Positions 53,601 to 61,552 of a stretch of DNA of 64,000 nt are shown piece by piece (the first letter of the stretch is position 1; every line of letters starts with the position of its first letter). This DNA comes from Patiriisocius sp047730165 (GTDB taxonomy: Bacteria > Bacteroidota > Bacteroidia > Flavobacteriales > Flavobacteriaceae). Where the stretch lies: assembly GCF_047730165.1 (NCBI RefSeq), contig NZ_CP159834.1, positions 248,001-312,000 on the forward strand, in the 5' to 3' direction. The position numbers and the translations under genes were made by a program. The notes beneath the pieces were generated by a model, which saw only the letters and a list, made by a program, of their open reading frames with translations, ran no database searches and had not been told where the DNA came from.

Positions 53601-54673
53601 ACCCCATTTTCAGCAATCCCATAGAAAAAGTCTGGATCAGCTGCAGAGGAAGTAAGTTTCAATTTCCTTCGACTGTTTAAGCCTGGAAAGGCAGCGTGTA
53701 ATTCAAAATTATCACCTCCATTTACAGAAACAAAAATTCCATCCCAGTAATCTGAAACAATAACTTTATCTGCATCATTCGGATCAAAAACAATTGTTTG
53801 AAAATATGCTGTAAATGGGGCGTATGGCGCATAATCTACTGCTACGTTTGCCCAATTTGCACCTGAATCTGTAGACTTTCTAATTTGGTTCGTGGTTAAA
53901 GCAAAAATAGTGCTAGAATCTCCAGGAGCAAATGCTAAATCATTTATATATTCATTGTCACTCAAGTTAAAAGCCAACCCTGTTGGCAACCAGGTTTCTC
54001 CAGCATCGATAGATTTAAAAACCCCTATTGAAGAAATATGACTTGCATCTTCATCACCAGTTGCCATGTAGAGAATATTGGTGTTATTAGGATCTACAAG
54101 AATGTCTGACACCCCTAATCCTGCTAAATAATCTGATTTTGGAGACCAATTTACCCCGCCATCGATGGTTTTCCAAACACCTCCAACAGCCGCACCTGCG
54201 TACATTATATTTTCATTTGTTGGATCTACTGATACCACATTTATCCTTCCTTTTCCTGGATACGCAGCGTAGCCGTTTTCTAGAGGATTTGTTAAAGGCC
54301 CAACTTGCTGCCACATTACACCAGTCATTTTAGAGTTTGAAGTGTTTTTTGAAGCAGCTACCACAAACAATTGATCCCTTTCTTTTTGGGCCATCGCAGA
54401 TGGAAATGAACCATCCGGATTTACTTGATCCTTAAGTATGAATGCCCAGCGTTCAAATTGCTTCATGGCTTTATTGTTAGCCTTAATATTCATATCCATT
54501 GCGGCAAACTCAGCTCTTTTTTGAGCAACAACTTCAAAAAAGTTTGCCTCTCTAGAAGTAACTAACTCTCTGTAATCCAAGGTTTTTAATTGTTGCGCAG
54601 TGGATATCCCTGTCAATAATAACAACAGAAACCATAGGCATAATTTCATTTTCAATACTTGCTGGTTAATCAT
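50627..54673 (-). CDS. giant secreted BNR/sortilin-like beta-propeller protein with T9SS sorting domain
   Basis: A 1348-aa exported protein. A signal peptide precedes a large beta-propeller region (about 100-780) built of Asp-box and sortilin-like repeats, for example SIDAGETWLPT, STDSGANWANV, SANKGVSFSPL, GDDGVSWIEV and STNAGDSWTNI. Such propellers bind glycans or proteins, or act as glycosidases. The T9SS-associated C-terminal about 500 residues are nearly the same as in the 1326-aa protein. The last strand is NVFPNPTDGLFTI..GDIVKQLLKK. The start at 54673 is probable; an in-frame ATG 24 bp later also gives a good signal peptide. The gene follows the 140-aa lipoprotein by 28 bp. Confidence 0.86.
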   Translation of the reverse strand: MINQQVLKMKLCLWFLLLLLTGISTAQQLKTLDYRELVTSREANFFEVVAQKRAEFAAMDMNIKANNKAMKQFERWAFILKDQVNPDGSFPSAMAQKERDQLFVVAASKNTSNSKMTGVMWQQVGPLTNPLENGYAAYPGKGRINVVSVDPTNENIMYAGAAVGGVWKTIDGGVNWSPKSDYLAGLGVSDILVDPNNTNILYMATGDEDASHISSIGVFKSIDAGETWLPTGLAFNLSDNEYINDLAFAPGDSSTIFALTTNQIRKSTDSGANWANVAVDYAPYAPFTAYFQTIVFDPNDADKVIVSDYWDGIFVSVNGGDNFELHAAFPGLNSRRKLKLTSSAADPDFFYGIAENGVFRKYRYALDNTVGDLISSTQIADYNSQGGYNQVLAVSPTVPNNILVAGVRGYRSTDNGASFTVFSNPYNNPPGVGFYVHPDHHHLSFLADGVTVINGHDGGVHKGAFNATTGWTDLSDKLHITQPYHISVTQEINGDNFMMGNQDNDGFSKILKDGTRQWVSCLAGDGTGTGIDIGDSNVRYLGGTRGYLLRSDNGFSVAYNSAFVLLSGAAGAAFVSPFEQHPTNANIIYAGDNVIKRSANKGVSFSPLPSGLSGTHFLDISANAASIRIYAIGNNGAVHSGDDGVSWIEVNSPAGTLLNSFSGVDDSATVYATVSGYNDGNKVYKSTNAGDSWTNITGDLPNIITYKILHKADSNDETLFVGTELGVYWKNNTMANWEKYGVDLPNVRISDLEINYIDQELYVGTFGRSLWKIAAQPRCIGVTKTWDGANWSPAGAPGNTDVVVINGNYDTAINGGSITACTLTISGTSVVNVGAGSFISLQNEATVDAGATLNIEHQGSFVQVEEDARVINNGTINVDVTTPTLKPRDFMVLGTPMSMGTPVGQTNPVFRVLNLTTTNFRPNPDVQAMFPGGTNFVDEDNNDWSHHAGDYNAGEGYYVWPQADLASGNQTYDLRYSQGTLNSGVVMYTLDYNTTGTETGTAAKNKNASPSIISNPYASAINASAFIAANVAIDEIYFWEHVSTPSPAFPGANTANFNMADISTYNGTTFNPAATKPGATLNNSISTGQGFGVKANASGTATFNNSMRTTSNNNTLRTSETEINSIWIRIQNEQYELGSTTAITFTEGATSGLEAAYDSRRLGVPVSIYSHILDGTQELGIQGREAFVDNMQVGVGFSSQIDEATSYSISIHQLEGKLITGADVLLIDHLANTVTNLNKTAYNFESAAGTQNNRFTLEFRSSVLGTSAFDANSINVFPNPTDGLFTIYSQQYEIHKVTITDVQGRIITSFAEQNRNSVTLDVSSLKAALYFVTIATTKGDIVKQLLKK
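50638..52110 (-). repeat. ~1.5-kb coding repeat, copy 2 (C-terminal module)
   Basis: Matches 46426-47910. Amino-acid differences are scattered and conservative, consistent with duplication followed by limited divergence or gene conversion. Ends are approximate. Confidence 0.8.
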
Positions 54674-54701
54674 AATTTAATTGTTTAATTGAAATACAAT
54701 A

Positions 54702-55124
54702 TTATTTCATTAATAATTGATTCGACATGGTTGTCTTTTGTTCTATTGTGATTGTTTTTTGAAACTCATTTTTAAAAATAAAAATAAGTACATCCTCCGT
54801 CTTTGCAATTTCTTCTGTGTAATCTCGATATACATTGATAAAATATTCTCCCTTTTGTAACACTGTAGCTGAAGGTATTAGTAATCCATCTGGAAGTCTG
54901 GTGATTGAAAACGAAAGTGACTCTAAAGTATACTTTTCACGTATTTTTATTATTGAGACTGGATTACCCACCTTAATAGCAGTAGAATAAAGCACCGCAA
55001 TTTCTCCCCCTTGTCTTCCTGGCTGTATTATTTTTTTATCTACAACATGTAAGCGTACAGATTGACAACTCATTAATGTAAAAAGCAATAATAAAATTGG
55101 AATTTTTAAATCCATAGCCCTCAT
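54702..55124 (-). CDS. small lipoprotein of unknown function
   Basis: A 140-aa protein with lipobox LMSC near residue 20. The rest is predicted beta-rich with no recognised domain (VVDKKIIQPGRQGGEIAVLYSTAIKVGNPVSI). A conserved-looking GEYFINVYRDY strand is present. An alternative start at 55115 (MDLKIPILL) also gives a full signal. It leads the operon with the 1348-aa propeller protein and could help its export or surface attachment (inference). Confidence 0.7.
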   Translation of the reverse strand: MRAMDLKIPILLLLFTLMSCQSVRLHVVDKKIIQPGRQGGEIAVLYSTAIKVGNPVSIIKIREKYTLESLSFSITRLPDGLLIPSATVLQKGEYFINVYRDYTEEIAKTEDVLIFIFKNEFQKTITIEQKTTMSNQLLMK

Positions 55125-55164
55125 TTTTTTAGGAAAATATATATTATATTGCTATTTATTTATG

Positions 55165-55172
55165 CAAATTTA
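55165..55172 (-). promoter_or_regulatory. -7 promoter element (TAAATTTG)
   Basis: A perfect minus-strand TAnnTTTG match about 40 bp upstream of the 140-aa lipoprotein; probably drives it and the 1348-aa gene. Confidence 0.65.
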
Positions 55173-55240
55173 ACATAAATAAACAAATATTCTCATTTAT
55201 TCATATCATGTCCAAAAAAGGTGTTTCCAATAAAAAACAA

Positions 55241-55274
55241 AAAAGACGCTTTTTATAATTAAAAAGCGTCTTTT
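55241..55274 (-). terminator. terminator of the nqr operon
   Basis: A 14-bp perfect stem (AAAAGACGCTTTTT / AAAAAGCGTCTTTT) with a 6-base loop, followed on the minus strand by a T-rich run. It lies 45 bp past the nqrF stop and ends the nqrA-F transcript before the giant-protein genes. Confidence 0.92.
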
Positions 55275-55319
55275 GAAAATAACATTATAAAAGTGGTTCT
55301 AGAATTAATAAAGGGTCAG

Positions 55320-56627
55320 TTACCCTCCAAAATCATCAAAGCGTATATGCTCATCTGGTATCCCGTAGTCCTCTCCCATTTTTTGAACAGCTTGGTTCAT
55401 TAATGGTGGTCCACAGAAATATAATTCGATATCTTCTGGTTCCTCGTGAAGGTCTAAATAGTTGTCAATTACTACTTGGTGGATGAATCCTACAAATCCA
55501 TCTCCTTCACCATCTATTCCATCCTTTACTTTCCAGTTATCCTCTTCAGCAGGCTCAGAAAGTGCTAAATAGAATTTAAAATTAGGAAATTCATCTTGTA
55601 ATTGCTGAAAGTGATCTAAGTAGAAAAGCTCTCTTTTAGAACGCCCACCGTACCAATATGTCACTTTCCGCCCTGTACGTAAGGTTTTGAATAAGTGATA
55701 CAAATGAGAACGCATAGGTGCCATTCCTGCTCCACCACCTACGTATAGCATTTCAGACTCAGATGAATTGATAAAGAACTCACCATAAGGTCCTGAAATC
55801 ACACACTTATCACCTTTCTTCAAATTAAATATATAAGAAGATGCAACTCCTGGATTTACATCCATCCATTGGTTCTTAGCGCGATCCCAAGGTGGCGATG
55901 CAATACGAACGTTTAACATTATCTCACGTCCTTCTGCTGGGTATGAAGCCATTGAGTAGGCTCTTTCTACCACTTCTTTATTCTTCATTACTAAGGGCCA
56001 AAGTCCAAACTTATCCCATTCTGCCTGGAACATATCTGGTGTATCGTGCTCTTCAGGGTGTGCTGTGATATCCATTTCTGAAAACTTCACTTCACATTCT
56101 GGAATTTCTATTTGAATATAACCACCAGCCTTGTAGTTCATATCCTGAGGGATCTCTACTACGAACTCTTTAATGAAAGATGCTACATTATAATTTCTTA
56201 CAACAACAGCGTCCCATTTCTTAATTCCAAAAACTTCTTCTGGAATCGTGATATTCATATTCTGTTTTACCTTTACTTGACACGATAATCGTGCTCCATC
56301 TTTTAACTCCTTACGGCTAAAGTGAGGGGTCTCTGTAGGCAAGGCTTCTCCTCCACCTTCGAGTACGTGACACTCGCATTGAATACACGTTCCTCCACCC
56401 CCACAAGCAGATGGTAAGAAAATTTTGTTCGCTCCTAAGGTTGTAAGCAATGTGTCACCACTTGCAACCTCTAGTTCTTTCTCCCCGTTGATGGTAATAG
56501 TTACCGGTCCCGATGGAGATAATTTTTGCTTTGTGAACAATAGCAAAGCAACTAACAATAATGTCAACACTAAAAATGCGACAACAGTTGCTAAAACGAC
56601 TCCTGTAATACTTGCTGCTATAAACAT
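55320..56627 (-). CDS. nqrF: Na+-translocating NADH:quinone reductase subunit F
   Basis: Electron-entry subunit that oxidises NADH and passes electrons via FAD and a [2Fe-2S] cluster. The 435-aa protein has an N-terminal membrane helix (about 5-32), a ferredoxin domain with cluster cysteines in CGGGGTCIQCEC and later LSCQVKV, and a ferredoxin reductase domain with RAYSMASYP (FAD), GGGAGMAPMRSH (NAD) and the C-terminal YFCGPPLMNQAV and FDDFGG. The length is normal. It is last in the nqrA-F operon and ends before a strong terminator. Confidence 0.98.
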   Translation of the reverse strand: MFIAASITGVVLATVVAFLVLTLLLVALLLFTKQKLSPSGPVTITINGEKELEVASGDTLLTTLGANKIFLPSACGGGGTCIQCECHVLEGGGEALPTETPHFSRKELKDGARLSCQVKVKQNMNITIPEEVFGIKKWDAVVVRNYNVASFIKEFVVEIPQDMNYKAGGYIQIEIPECEVKFSEMDITAHPEEHDTPDMFQAEWDKFGLWPLVMKNKEVVERAYSMASYPAEGREIMLNVRIASPPWDRAKNQWMDVNPGVASSYIFNLKKGDKCVISGPYGEFFINSSESEMLYVGGGAGMAPMRSHLYHLFKTLRTGRKVTYWYGGRSKRELFYLDHFQQLQDEFPNFKFYLALSEPAEEDNWKVKDGIDGEGDGFVGFIHQVVIDNYLDLHEEPEDIELYFCGPPLMNQAVQKMGEDYGIPDEHIRFDDFGG

Positions 56628-56629
56628 AC

Positions 56630-57394
56630 TTATTCTGTTATTTCTGTTACTTCTGAAATATTAACGATTTCAGATAAATCATTTGTTGTTTTCTGAATGA
56701 CTGCTCCTACAGCTTCTGGCTGTACCTCTGCAGCAGGTGTTTCATCATCACCTCCTGTTAGCATACCACCGAAACTCATAAAGCCAATTGCCATTAAGCC
56801 TGTAATAATAAATGTAATACCTAGTCCTCTTAAAGGTGCAGGCACATTACTGTAACGTATCTTCTCTCGAATCGCTGCAATCGCTACAATCGCTAAAAAC
56901 CAACCTATTCCAGAACTAAAACCATAATTCAATGCTAATCCAGCTGTCTCGATTTCTCTTGACTGCATAAATAGTGATCCACCAAGAATGGCACAGTTTA
57001 CTGCAATAAGCGGTAAGAATATTCCAAGTGAGTTATATAATGACGGAGAGAATTTCTCTACAATTATTTCTACTAATTGTACCATCGTTGCAATGGTTGC
57101 AATAAAGAGGATGAAAGATAGAAAACTCAAATCATAGTCTGCATATGCACTTAACTCGGGTGTTGCACGATTACCGTCTAACCAAGCTAATGCTCCAGGC
57201 TGTAAAATAAATTGGTCTAAAAACCAGTTAAGAGGTACTGTTACTGTTAATACAAATATTACCGCAGCTCCAAGACCTACAGCTGTTGTTACCTTTTTTG
57301 ATACCGCTAAGTACGAACACATTCCTAAGAAATATGCAAATACCATGTTATCAACAAAGATTGATTTGAAAAAAAGTTCGATATGTTCTAACAT
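56630..57394 (-). CDS. nqrE: Na+-translocating NADH:quinone reductase subunit E
   Basis: Membrane subunit with six helices. The 254-aa product has the NqrE core (ELFFKSIFVDNMVFAYFLGMCSYLAVSKK; NCAILGGSLFMQ, containing the conserved Cys that binds an iron centre; and a second Cys in the first half). About 50 extra residues at the C-terminus (acidic, GGDDETPAAEVQPE.. to TEITE) are not present in the roughly 200-aa proteobacterial subunit. It lies 2 bp before nqrF but 108 bp after nqrD. Confidence 0.95.
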   Translation of the reverse strand: MLEHIELFFKSIFVDNMVFAYFLGMCSYLAVSKKVTTAVGLGAAVIFVLTVTVPLNWFLDQFILQPGALAWLDGNRATPELSAYADYDLSFLSFILFIATIATMVQLVEIIVEKFSPSLYNSLGIFLPLIAVNCAILGGSLFMQSREIETAGLALNYGFSSGIGWFLAIVAIAAIREKIRYSNVPAPLRGLGITFIITGLMAIGFMSFGGMLTGGDDETPAAEVQPEAVGAVIQKTTNDLSEIVNISEVTEITE

Positions 57395-57502
57395 CTCTTG
57401 ATTTATTAAAATTTCCGAAGAAATCTATTTTAATATTGTTGTTTATTTTATCAAAACTAACTGCCTATCAGACTGCGTACTGCAACTGCGACTGCTACCT
57501 TT
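57395..57502. other. 108-bp gap inside the nqr operon
   Basis: Unlike the other nqr junctions (2-3 bp), nqrD and nqrE are separated by 108 bp. It has no open frame, no hairpin with a T-tract and no perfect -7 element. It does contain the 9-mer TTTCCGAAG at 57412. Confidence 0.6.
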
Positions 57503-58150
57503 TTAATTCTCTTCAATAAGCGCTGGATTCCTACTACGCTGCACCCAGATAATGATTCCCACTACGATTAACGCCATAGGAGGCAACACCATAAAACCGT
57601 TATTTTCATAACCAAACTCATAAAGACCTGTTTTTGTGATAGGATCTCCTAACACTTTGAAACCAAATAAAGTTCCACTCCCTAATAACTCTCTAAAGAA
57701 TCCTACTATGATAAGGATTACTCCGTATCCTAATGCGTTACCCACGCCATCTAAGAAAGATCTCCAAGGTTTATTACCCAAAGCAAAAGCCTCAAAACGA
57801 CCCATTATAATACAATTTGTAATAATCAGCCCGATAAAAACCGAAAGCTCTTTACTCAGCGTGTAAGCAAATGCCTTAAGCACTTGATCAACAATTATTA
57901 CTAAAGTTGCTACCACGATAAGCTGCACGATGATCCTAATTTTTGAAGGAATCACGTTTCTCAATAAGGAGATAACTACATTTCCTATTCCTAATACAAA
58001 GATTACAGAAACAGCCATAACAATAGATGGCTTTAACTGTGCCGTAATTGCTAATGCAGAACAGATACCAAGTACTTGTATCGTAATTGGGTTGTCATCC
58101 GTAAGAGGATCCAGTATTAGTTTTGTGTCTTTTTTTGAAAGTAAACCCAT
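57503..58150 (-). CDS. nqrD: Na+-translocating NADH:quinone reductase subunit D
   Basis: Integral membrane subunit, homologous to NqrE but in inverted topology, 215 aa with six helices. The NPITIQVLGICSALAIT segment and FIGLIITNCIIMGRFEAFALGNKP carry the two conserved cysteines that coordinate an iron-sulfur centre between NqrD and NqrE. GNALGYGVILIIVGFFRELLGSG is typical. It is 3 bp downstream of nqrC. Confidence 0.96.
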   Translation of the reverse strand: MGLLSKKDTKLILDPLTDDNPITIQVLGICSALAITAQLKPSIVMAVSVIFVLGIGNVVISLLRNVIPSKIRIIVQLIVVATLVIIVDQVLKAFAYTLSKELSVFIGLIITNCIIMGRFEAFALGNKPWRSFLDGVGNALGYGVILIIVGFFRELLGSGTLFGFKVLGDPITKTGLYEFGYENNGFMVLPPMALIVVGIIIWVQRSRNPALIEEN

Positions 58151-58153
58151 TTC

Positions 58154-58903
58154 TTATTTGTTTAAAGATTGAAAGTAAGGAACATACATTTTGATGTCCT
58201 TCTTGAGCATTGCTGCTACACCATCTCCTGTAATAGTTGCACCAGCAAGGGCATCTACTTCGTAATCAGTTTTGTCGTTATTTAAAGGATCGTTATTACC
58301 TTTAGCTACTTTGATTCCTTCAAAGGAATTTCCGTTAAGGAAGCTTTCACCTGTAAAGTCATCCATAAAATAACGTTGCTTAATTTCTGCACCTAAGCCT
58401 GGTGTCTCTCCTTTGTGGTCAAAATACACTCCTTGAATTGTCATAGACTTATCCATAGCAACAAAGCCCCAGATTGCATCCCACAGTCCTTTACCTCTTA
58501 CAGGCACAACATAAATCTCTTTACCATCTTTCTCTCCTATCATTAAAGGTAATTTACGCAAATAGCCTTCCTTCTTAGCTTTTGTGCCCTCTTTCTTGAT
58601 ATCGATAAGATATGCTTGATCGTTCTCAGTTACCTTTTCACCTTCTATAACTATTTGTTTAGTGACATAAGTATTAAACTTCTCTCCTACTTTATCTGTA
58701 GGAATAAAAGTAACATCGCCGGCTCCCTCATTATCGTTTACGTTCATTGCATACAGAATGTTCTGCTGCTTCTCAGCTTCCATGTTCACTGTAATCAAAG
58801 GCTTGAGGGAAGTTGCGAAAAATGATAAAAGCCCACCAACAACCACTACCATAATAATGGAAAACAAAATTGTATATCTGTTTGAATCTTTATTAACTGC
58901 CAT
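58154..58903 (-). CDS. nqrC: Na+-translocating NADH:quinone reductase subunit C
   Basis: Periplasmic FMN-bearing subunit of 249 aa with one N-terminal helix (about 10-32). The flavinylation site near the C-terminus reads DALAGATIT with the acceptor threonine T223; the usual residue before GAT is serine, here alanine. The rest of the FMN-binding domain (GKGLWDAIWGFVAMDKSM, GETPGLGAEI) matches the family. It lies 3 bp from nqrD and 2 bp from nqrB. Confidence 0.96.
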   Translation of the reverse strand: MAVNKDSNRYTILFSIIMVVVVGGLLSFFATSLKPLITVNMEAEKQQNILYAMNVNDNEGAGDVTFIPTDKVGEKFNTYVTKQIVIEGEKVTENDQAYLIDIKKEGTKAKKEGYLRKLPLMIGEKDGKEIYVVPVRGKGLWDAIWGFVAMDKSMTIQGVYFDHKGETPGLGAEIKQRYFMDDFTGESFLNGNSFEGIKVAKGNNDPLNNDKTDYEVDALAGATITGDGVAAMLKKDIKMYVPYFQSLNK

Positions 58904-58905
58904 AG

Positions 58906-60114
58906 TTAAGCTATTTTAAGTTTTAGACGTTTTGCTCTTTTCTTTACATTTCCTTGCACTACATAGTGATCTATAGTAGGAGCAAACACGTTCATTAGCA
59001 GTATGGCTAAGAAAACTCCTTCTGGATACGCAGGGTTAAATACTCGAATCATTATCGAGATAAAACCTATTAAGAATCCATAAATCCATTTACCTTTTGT
59101 GGTCTGTGAGGCTGATACTGGATCTGTTGCCATAAACACAGCACCAAATAAAATACTACCTATAAATAAGTGTTGCCAGAAAACAACATCCATCAGCCCA
59201 AAGAATTTAGAGCTTTCATCAATCCATCCCATTTCAACAACTCCGTTAAATATAAGACCCATTGATAAGGCACCTAAGAGTGTGCTCAAGATAATTCTCC
59301 AGCTACCTATTTTAGTTAAGATTAAAATAAGCGCCCCTACTATAATGAGAAGTTTTGATGTTTCTCCTACAGACCCCGGAATGAACCCTAAAAACTGGTC
59401 CATTAAACTCCAGTCTCCAAAACCATTATTCTGCGCTAAGCTTCCTAAAATCGTTTCTCCAGAAATAGCATCAGGTTGTCCTACCGTATCTACAGCACCT
59501 GTTACCCATACTTTGTCTCCAGACATCCACGTAGGATATGCAAAGAATAAGAATGCACGAATCGTTAATGCTGGGTTCAAGATATTCATCCCAGTTCCGC
59601 CAAAAACTTCTTTACCGATTACTACACCAAAAACAACGGCAACTGCTAACATCCACAAAGGGATATCGACAGGTACGATTAATGGCACTAGCATTCCAGT
59701 AACTAAATATCCTTCTTCTACTTCGTGTCCTTTAATTACCGCAAAGATAAACTCTACTAAAAGCCCTACTCCATAAGAAACAATAACTAGTGGTAAAACT
59801 TTCCAAGCTCCAATACTAAAGTTATCTAGATTCCAGAATTCGGGACTTAAAAAACCAGCGGCAACATCTACAGCGCCCGTCTGAACATTGTATTGATACC
59901 CTGCGTTAAAAATCCCAAAAAGAAGACAAGGTACAAGTGCCATAATGACAATGTTCATCGTTCTCTTAAGATCATCTGCTACCTTAATGTGTGTCCCACC
60001 GTGAGTGGTTTCATTAGGCAGGTATAAAAAAGTATGAATTGCATTAAATGCAGGAGCCATCTTGGTTCCTTCATACTTCATTTTCATTTTATGTAAACTC
60101 TGTTTCAATCCCAT
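58906..60114 (-). CDS. nqrB: Na+-translocating NADH:quinone reductase subunit B
   Basis: Main sodium-translocating, quinone-reducing membrane subunit; 402 aa with about ten helices. It includes FAVIKGHEVEEGYLVTGMLVPLIVPVDIPLWM, the GTGMNILNPALTIRAFLFFAYP segment and, in the periplasmic loop, the covalent FMN site, which here reads DAISGETILG with acceptor T221. The canonical motif is SGAT; alanine is replaced by glutamate. Riboflavin and quinone sites lie in regions that look otherwise normal. Confidence 0.96.
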   Translation of the reverse strand: MGLKQSLHKMKMKYEGTKMAPAFNAIHTFLYLPNETTHGGTHIKVADDLKRTMNIVIMALVPCLLFGIFNAGYQYNVQTGAVDVAAGFLSPEFWNLDNFSIGAWKVLPLVIVSYGVGLLVEFIFAVIKGHEVEEGYLVTGMLVPLIVPVDIPLWMLAVAVVFGVVIGKEVFGGTGMNILNPALTIRAFLFFAYPTWMSGDKVWVTGAVDTVGQPDAISGETILGSLAQNNGFGDWSLMDQFLGFIPGSVGETSKLLIIVGALILILTKIGSWRIILSTLLGALSMGLIFNGVVEMGWIDESSKFFGLMDVVFWQHLFIGSILFGAVFMATDPVSASQTTKGKWIYGFLIGFISIMIRVFNPAYPEGVFLAILLMNVFAPTIDHYVVQGNVKKRAKRLKLKIA

Positions 60115-60117
60115 CGT

Positions 60118-61470
60118 TTATCCTATTTCTTTATACATTAAATCAAGACCTTTTCGTATAATCTGCTGATGCGGCTGCTTAGACACACATACAAACTCTG
60201 TCAAAGCAAAATCTTCTGGTGCTACTTCGTACATACCTAACGCTTCCATCTCATCAAGATCTTGCACCATACACGCTTTTAATATTTGCATTGGAAAGAT
60301 ATCCAAAGGAAAAACCTCTTCATAACTTCCAGTAACAACAAAAGCACGATGCTCACCATTCGTATTTGTATTTAAATCAAACTTCTTCTTAGGTGTTAAC
60401 CATGAAAATGTTAATGCTCGAGTAGTAGATATCTTATTAAAGATAGGCTTGTTCCATCCAAAAAATTCATAATCATCTCCTTCTGGAATCACGGTTACAG
60501 CAGTATCATAAAACCCTAAATGTTGTTTAGGCGAAATCGCTGTTCCCGAAAGCACCCCACCACTTATGATGCGCACATTTTCTTCGGTTAATCCAGAATC
60601 GTATACAAAGGTTGCTACTTCGCTCCCTATTCTTGTTCTGTAATATTTCGCAGTCTTCACAGAAGATCCAGCCAAGGCAATAATGCGTTCTGCATTGTAT
60701 TTTCCTGTTAAGAATAACTCGCCGATAATCACTAAATCTTGTGCTGCAATCGTCCACACAACCTCACCCTTATTAACTGGGTCAAGTTTATTGATTTGCG
60801 TCCCCACATTTCCTGCAGGATGCAAATTATTTGTCTTATGCAGTACCACATCATTCATTCCCGCTAGTGGAGAATTCCCATCTTTATCAATGGTTATATG
60901 AACAGATCCTTCTGTTAATTTTGCCAGTGCAGATAAAGCAACTTGCAATTCTTTTTCTTTGCCATGTAATGCAAAGTCAAGATCTACAGCAAGAGGCCCT
61001 GTATTTAATCCAGAAACAAATATTGCTTTTGGCATTTGCTCAGGATTTGCGATAACAGCGTAAGGGCGTTGCATTATAAATGGCCAGCATCCAGAAACCA
61101 ATAAATGGTTTTTAATTGCGGCAGCATCCATAGCGTCCGGCATCTTCACGCCAAAATCTTTAAAAGTATCCTGCTGGTCACCTTCTAATGTGATTTTAGT
61201 AATCACACGTTTTGGTCCGCGCTCAATCTCTGTTAACGTACCACTTACCGGTGACGAAAACTTGATAGCTTCATTATCCTTACTATAAAACAGCGTATCG
61301 CCGGCTTGTATTTTTGCACCTTCTTTTACCACTAACTTAGGGGTAACTAAATGAAGATCGCTAGGTCTAATCGCGAAGGTTCGAGAACGCGGTGCATTTG
61401 AAAGTGTTTTATCCGCTTCGCCTTTTAAGCGAATGGTTAGACCCTTTTTAATCTTAATGTCTTTGGACAT
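60118..61470 (-). CDS. nqrA: Na+-translocating NADH:quinone reductase subunit A
   Basis: Cytoplasmic subunit of 450 aa with a barrel-sandwich (biotin-carrier-like) region near the start (GDTLFYSKDNEAIKFSSPVSGTLTEI) and Rossmann-like parts with VSGCWPFIMQRPYAVI and ALAGSSVKTAKYYRTRIGSE. It contributes to the quinone end of the complex. It is the first gene of the operon; the start follows a leader of about 70 nt from a consensus promoter at 61545-61552 and contains a small hairpin. Confidence 0.96.
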   Translation of the reverse strand: MSKDIKIKKGLTIRLKGEADKTLSNAPRSRTFAIRPSDLHLVTPKLVVKEGAKIQAGDTLFYSKDNEAIKFSSPVSGTLTEIERGPKRVITKITLEGDQQDTFKDFGVKMPDAMDAAAIKNHLLVSGCWPFIMQRPYAVIANPEQMPKAIFVSGLNTGPLAVDLDFALHGKEKELQVALSALAKLTEGSVHITIDKDGNSPLAGMNDVVLHKTNNLHPAGNVGTQINKLDPVNKGEVVWTIAAQDLVIIGELFLTGKYNAERIIALAGSSVKTAKYYRTRIGSEVATFVYDSGLTEENVRIISGGVLSGTAISPKQHLGFYDTAVTVIPEGDDYEFFGWNKPIFNKISTTRALTFSWLTPKKKFDLNTNTNGEHRAFVVTGSYEEVFPLDIFPMQILKACMVQDLDEMEALGMYEVAPEDFALTEFVCVSKQPHQQIIRKGLDLMYKEIG

Positions 61471-61510
61471 AGGATAGTCGTGTTAAAATTGTCTTTTAAT
61501 CCCTACAATT

Positions 61511-61528
61511 CTGTGCAAAAAAGCACAG
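61511..61528 (-). promoter_or_regulatory. hairpin in the nqrA 5' leader
   Basis: CTGTGC-AAAAAA-GCACAG is a 6-bp stem with a 6-base loop lying between the predicted transcription start and the nqrA ATG. Its function is unknown; it might stabilise the mRNA 5' end. Confidence 0.45.
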
Positions 61529-61544
61529 GCCTGTTTTGGGTCTG

Positions 61545-61552
61545 CAAATTTA
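61545..61552 (-). promoter_or_regulatory. -7 promoter element (TAAATTTG) for nqrA-F
   Basis: A perfect minus-strand TAnnTTTG match about 75 bp upstream of the nqrA ATG. Confidence 0.7.

Noticed and set aside
59099..59776. 225-codon plus-strand open frame opposite nqrB
   Set aside because: It is a shadow of nqrB; the product has no domain and there is no promoter.
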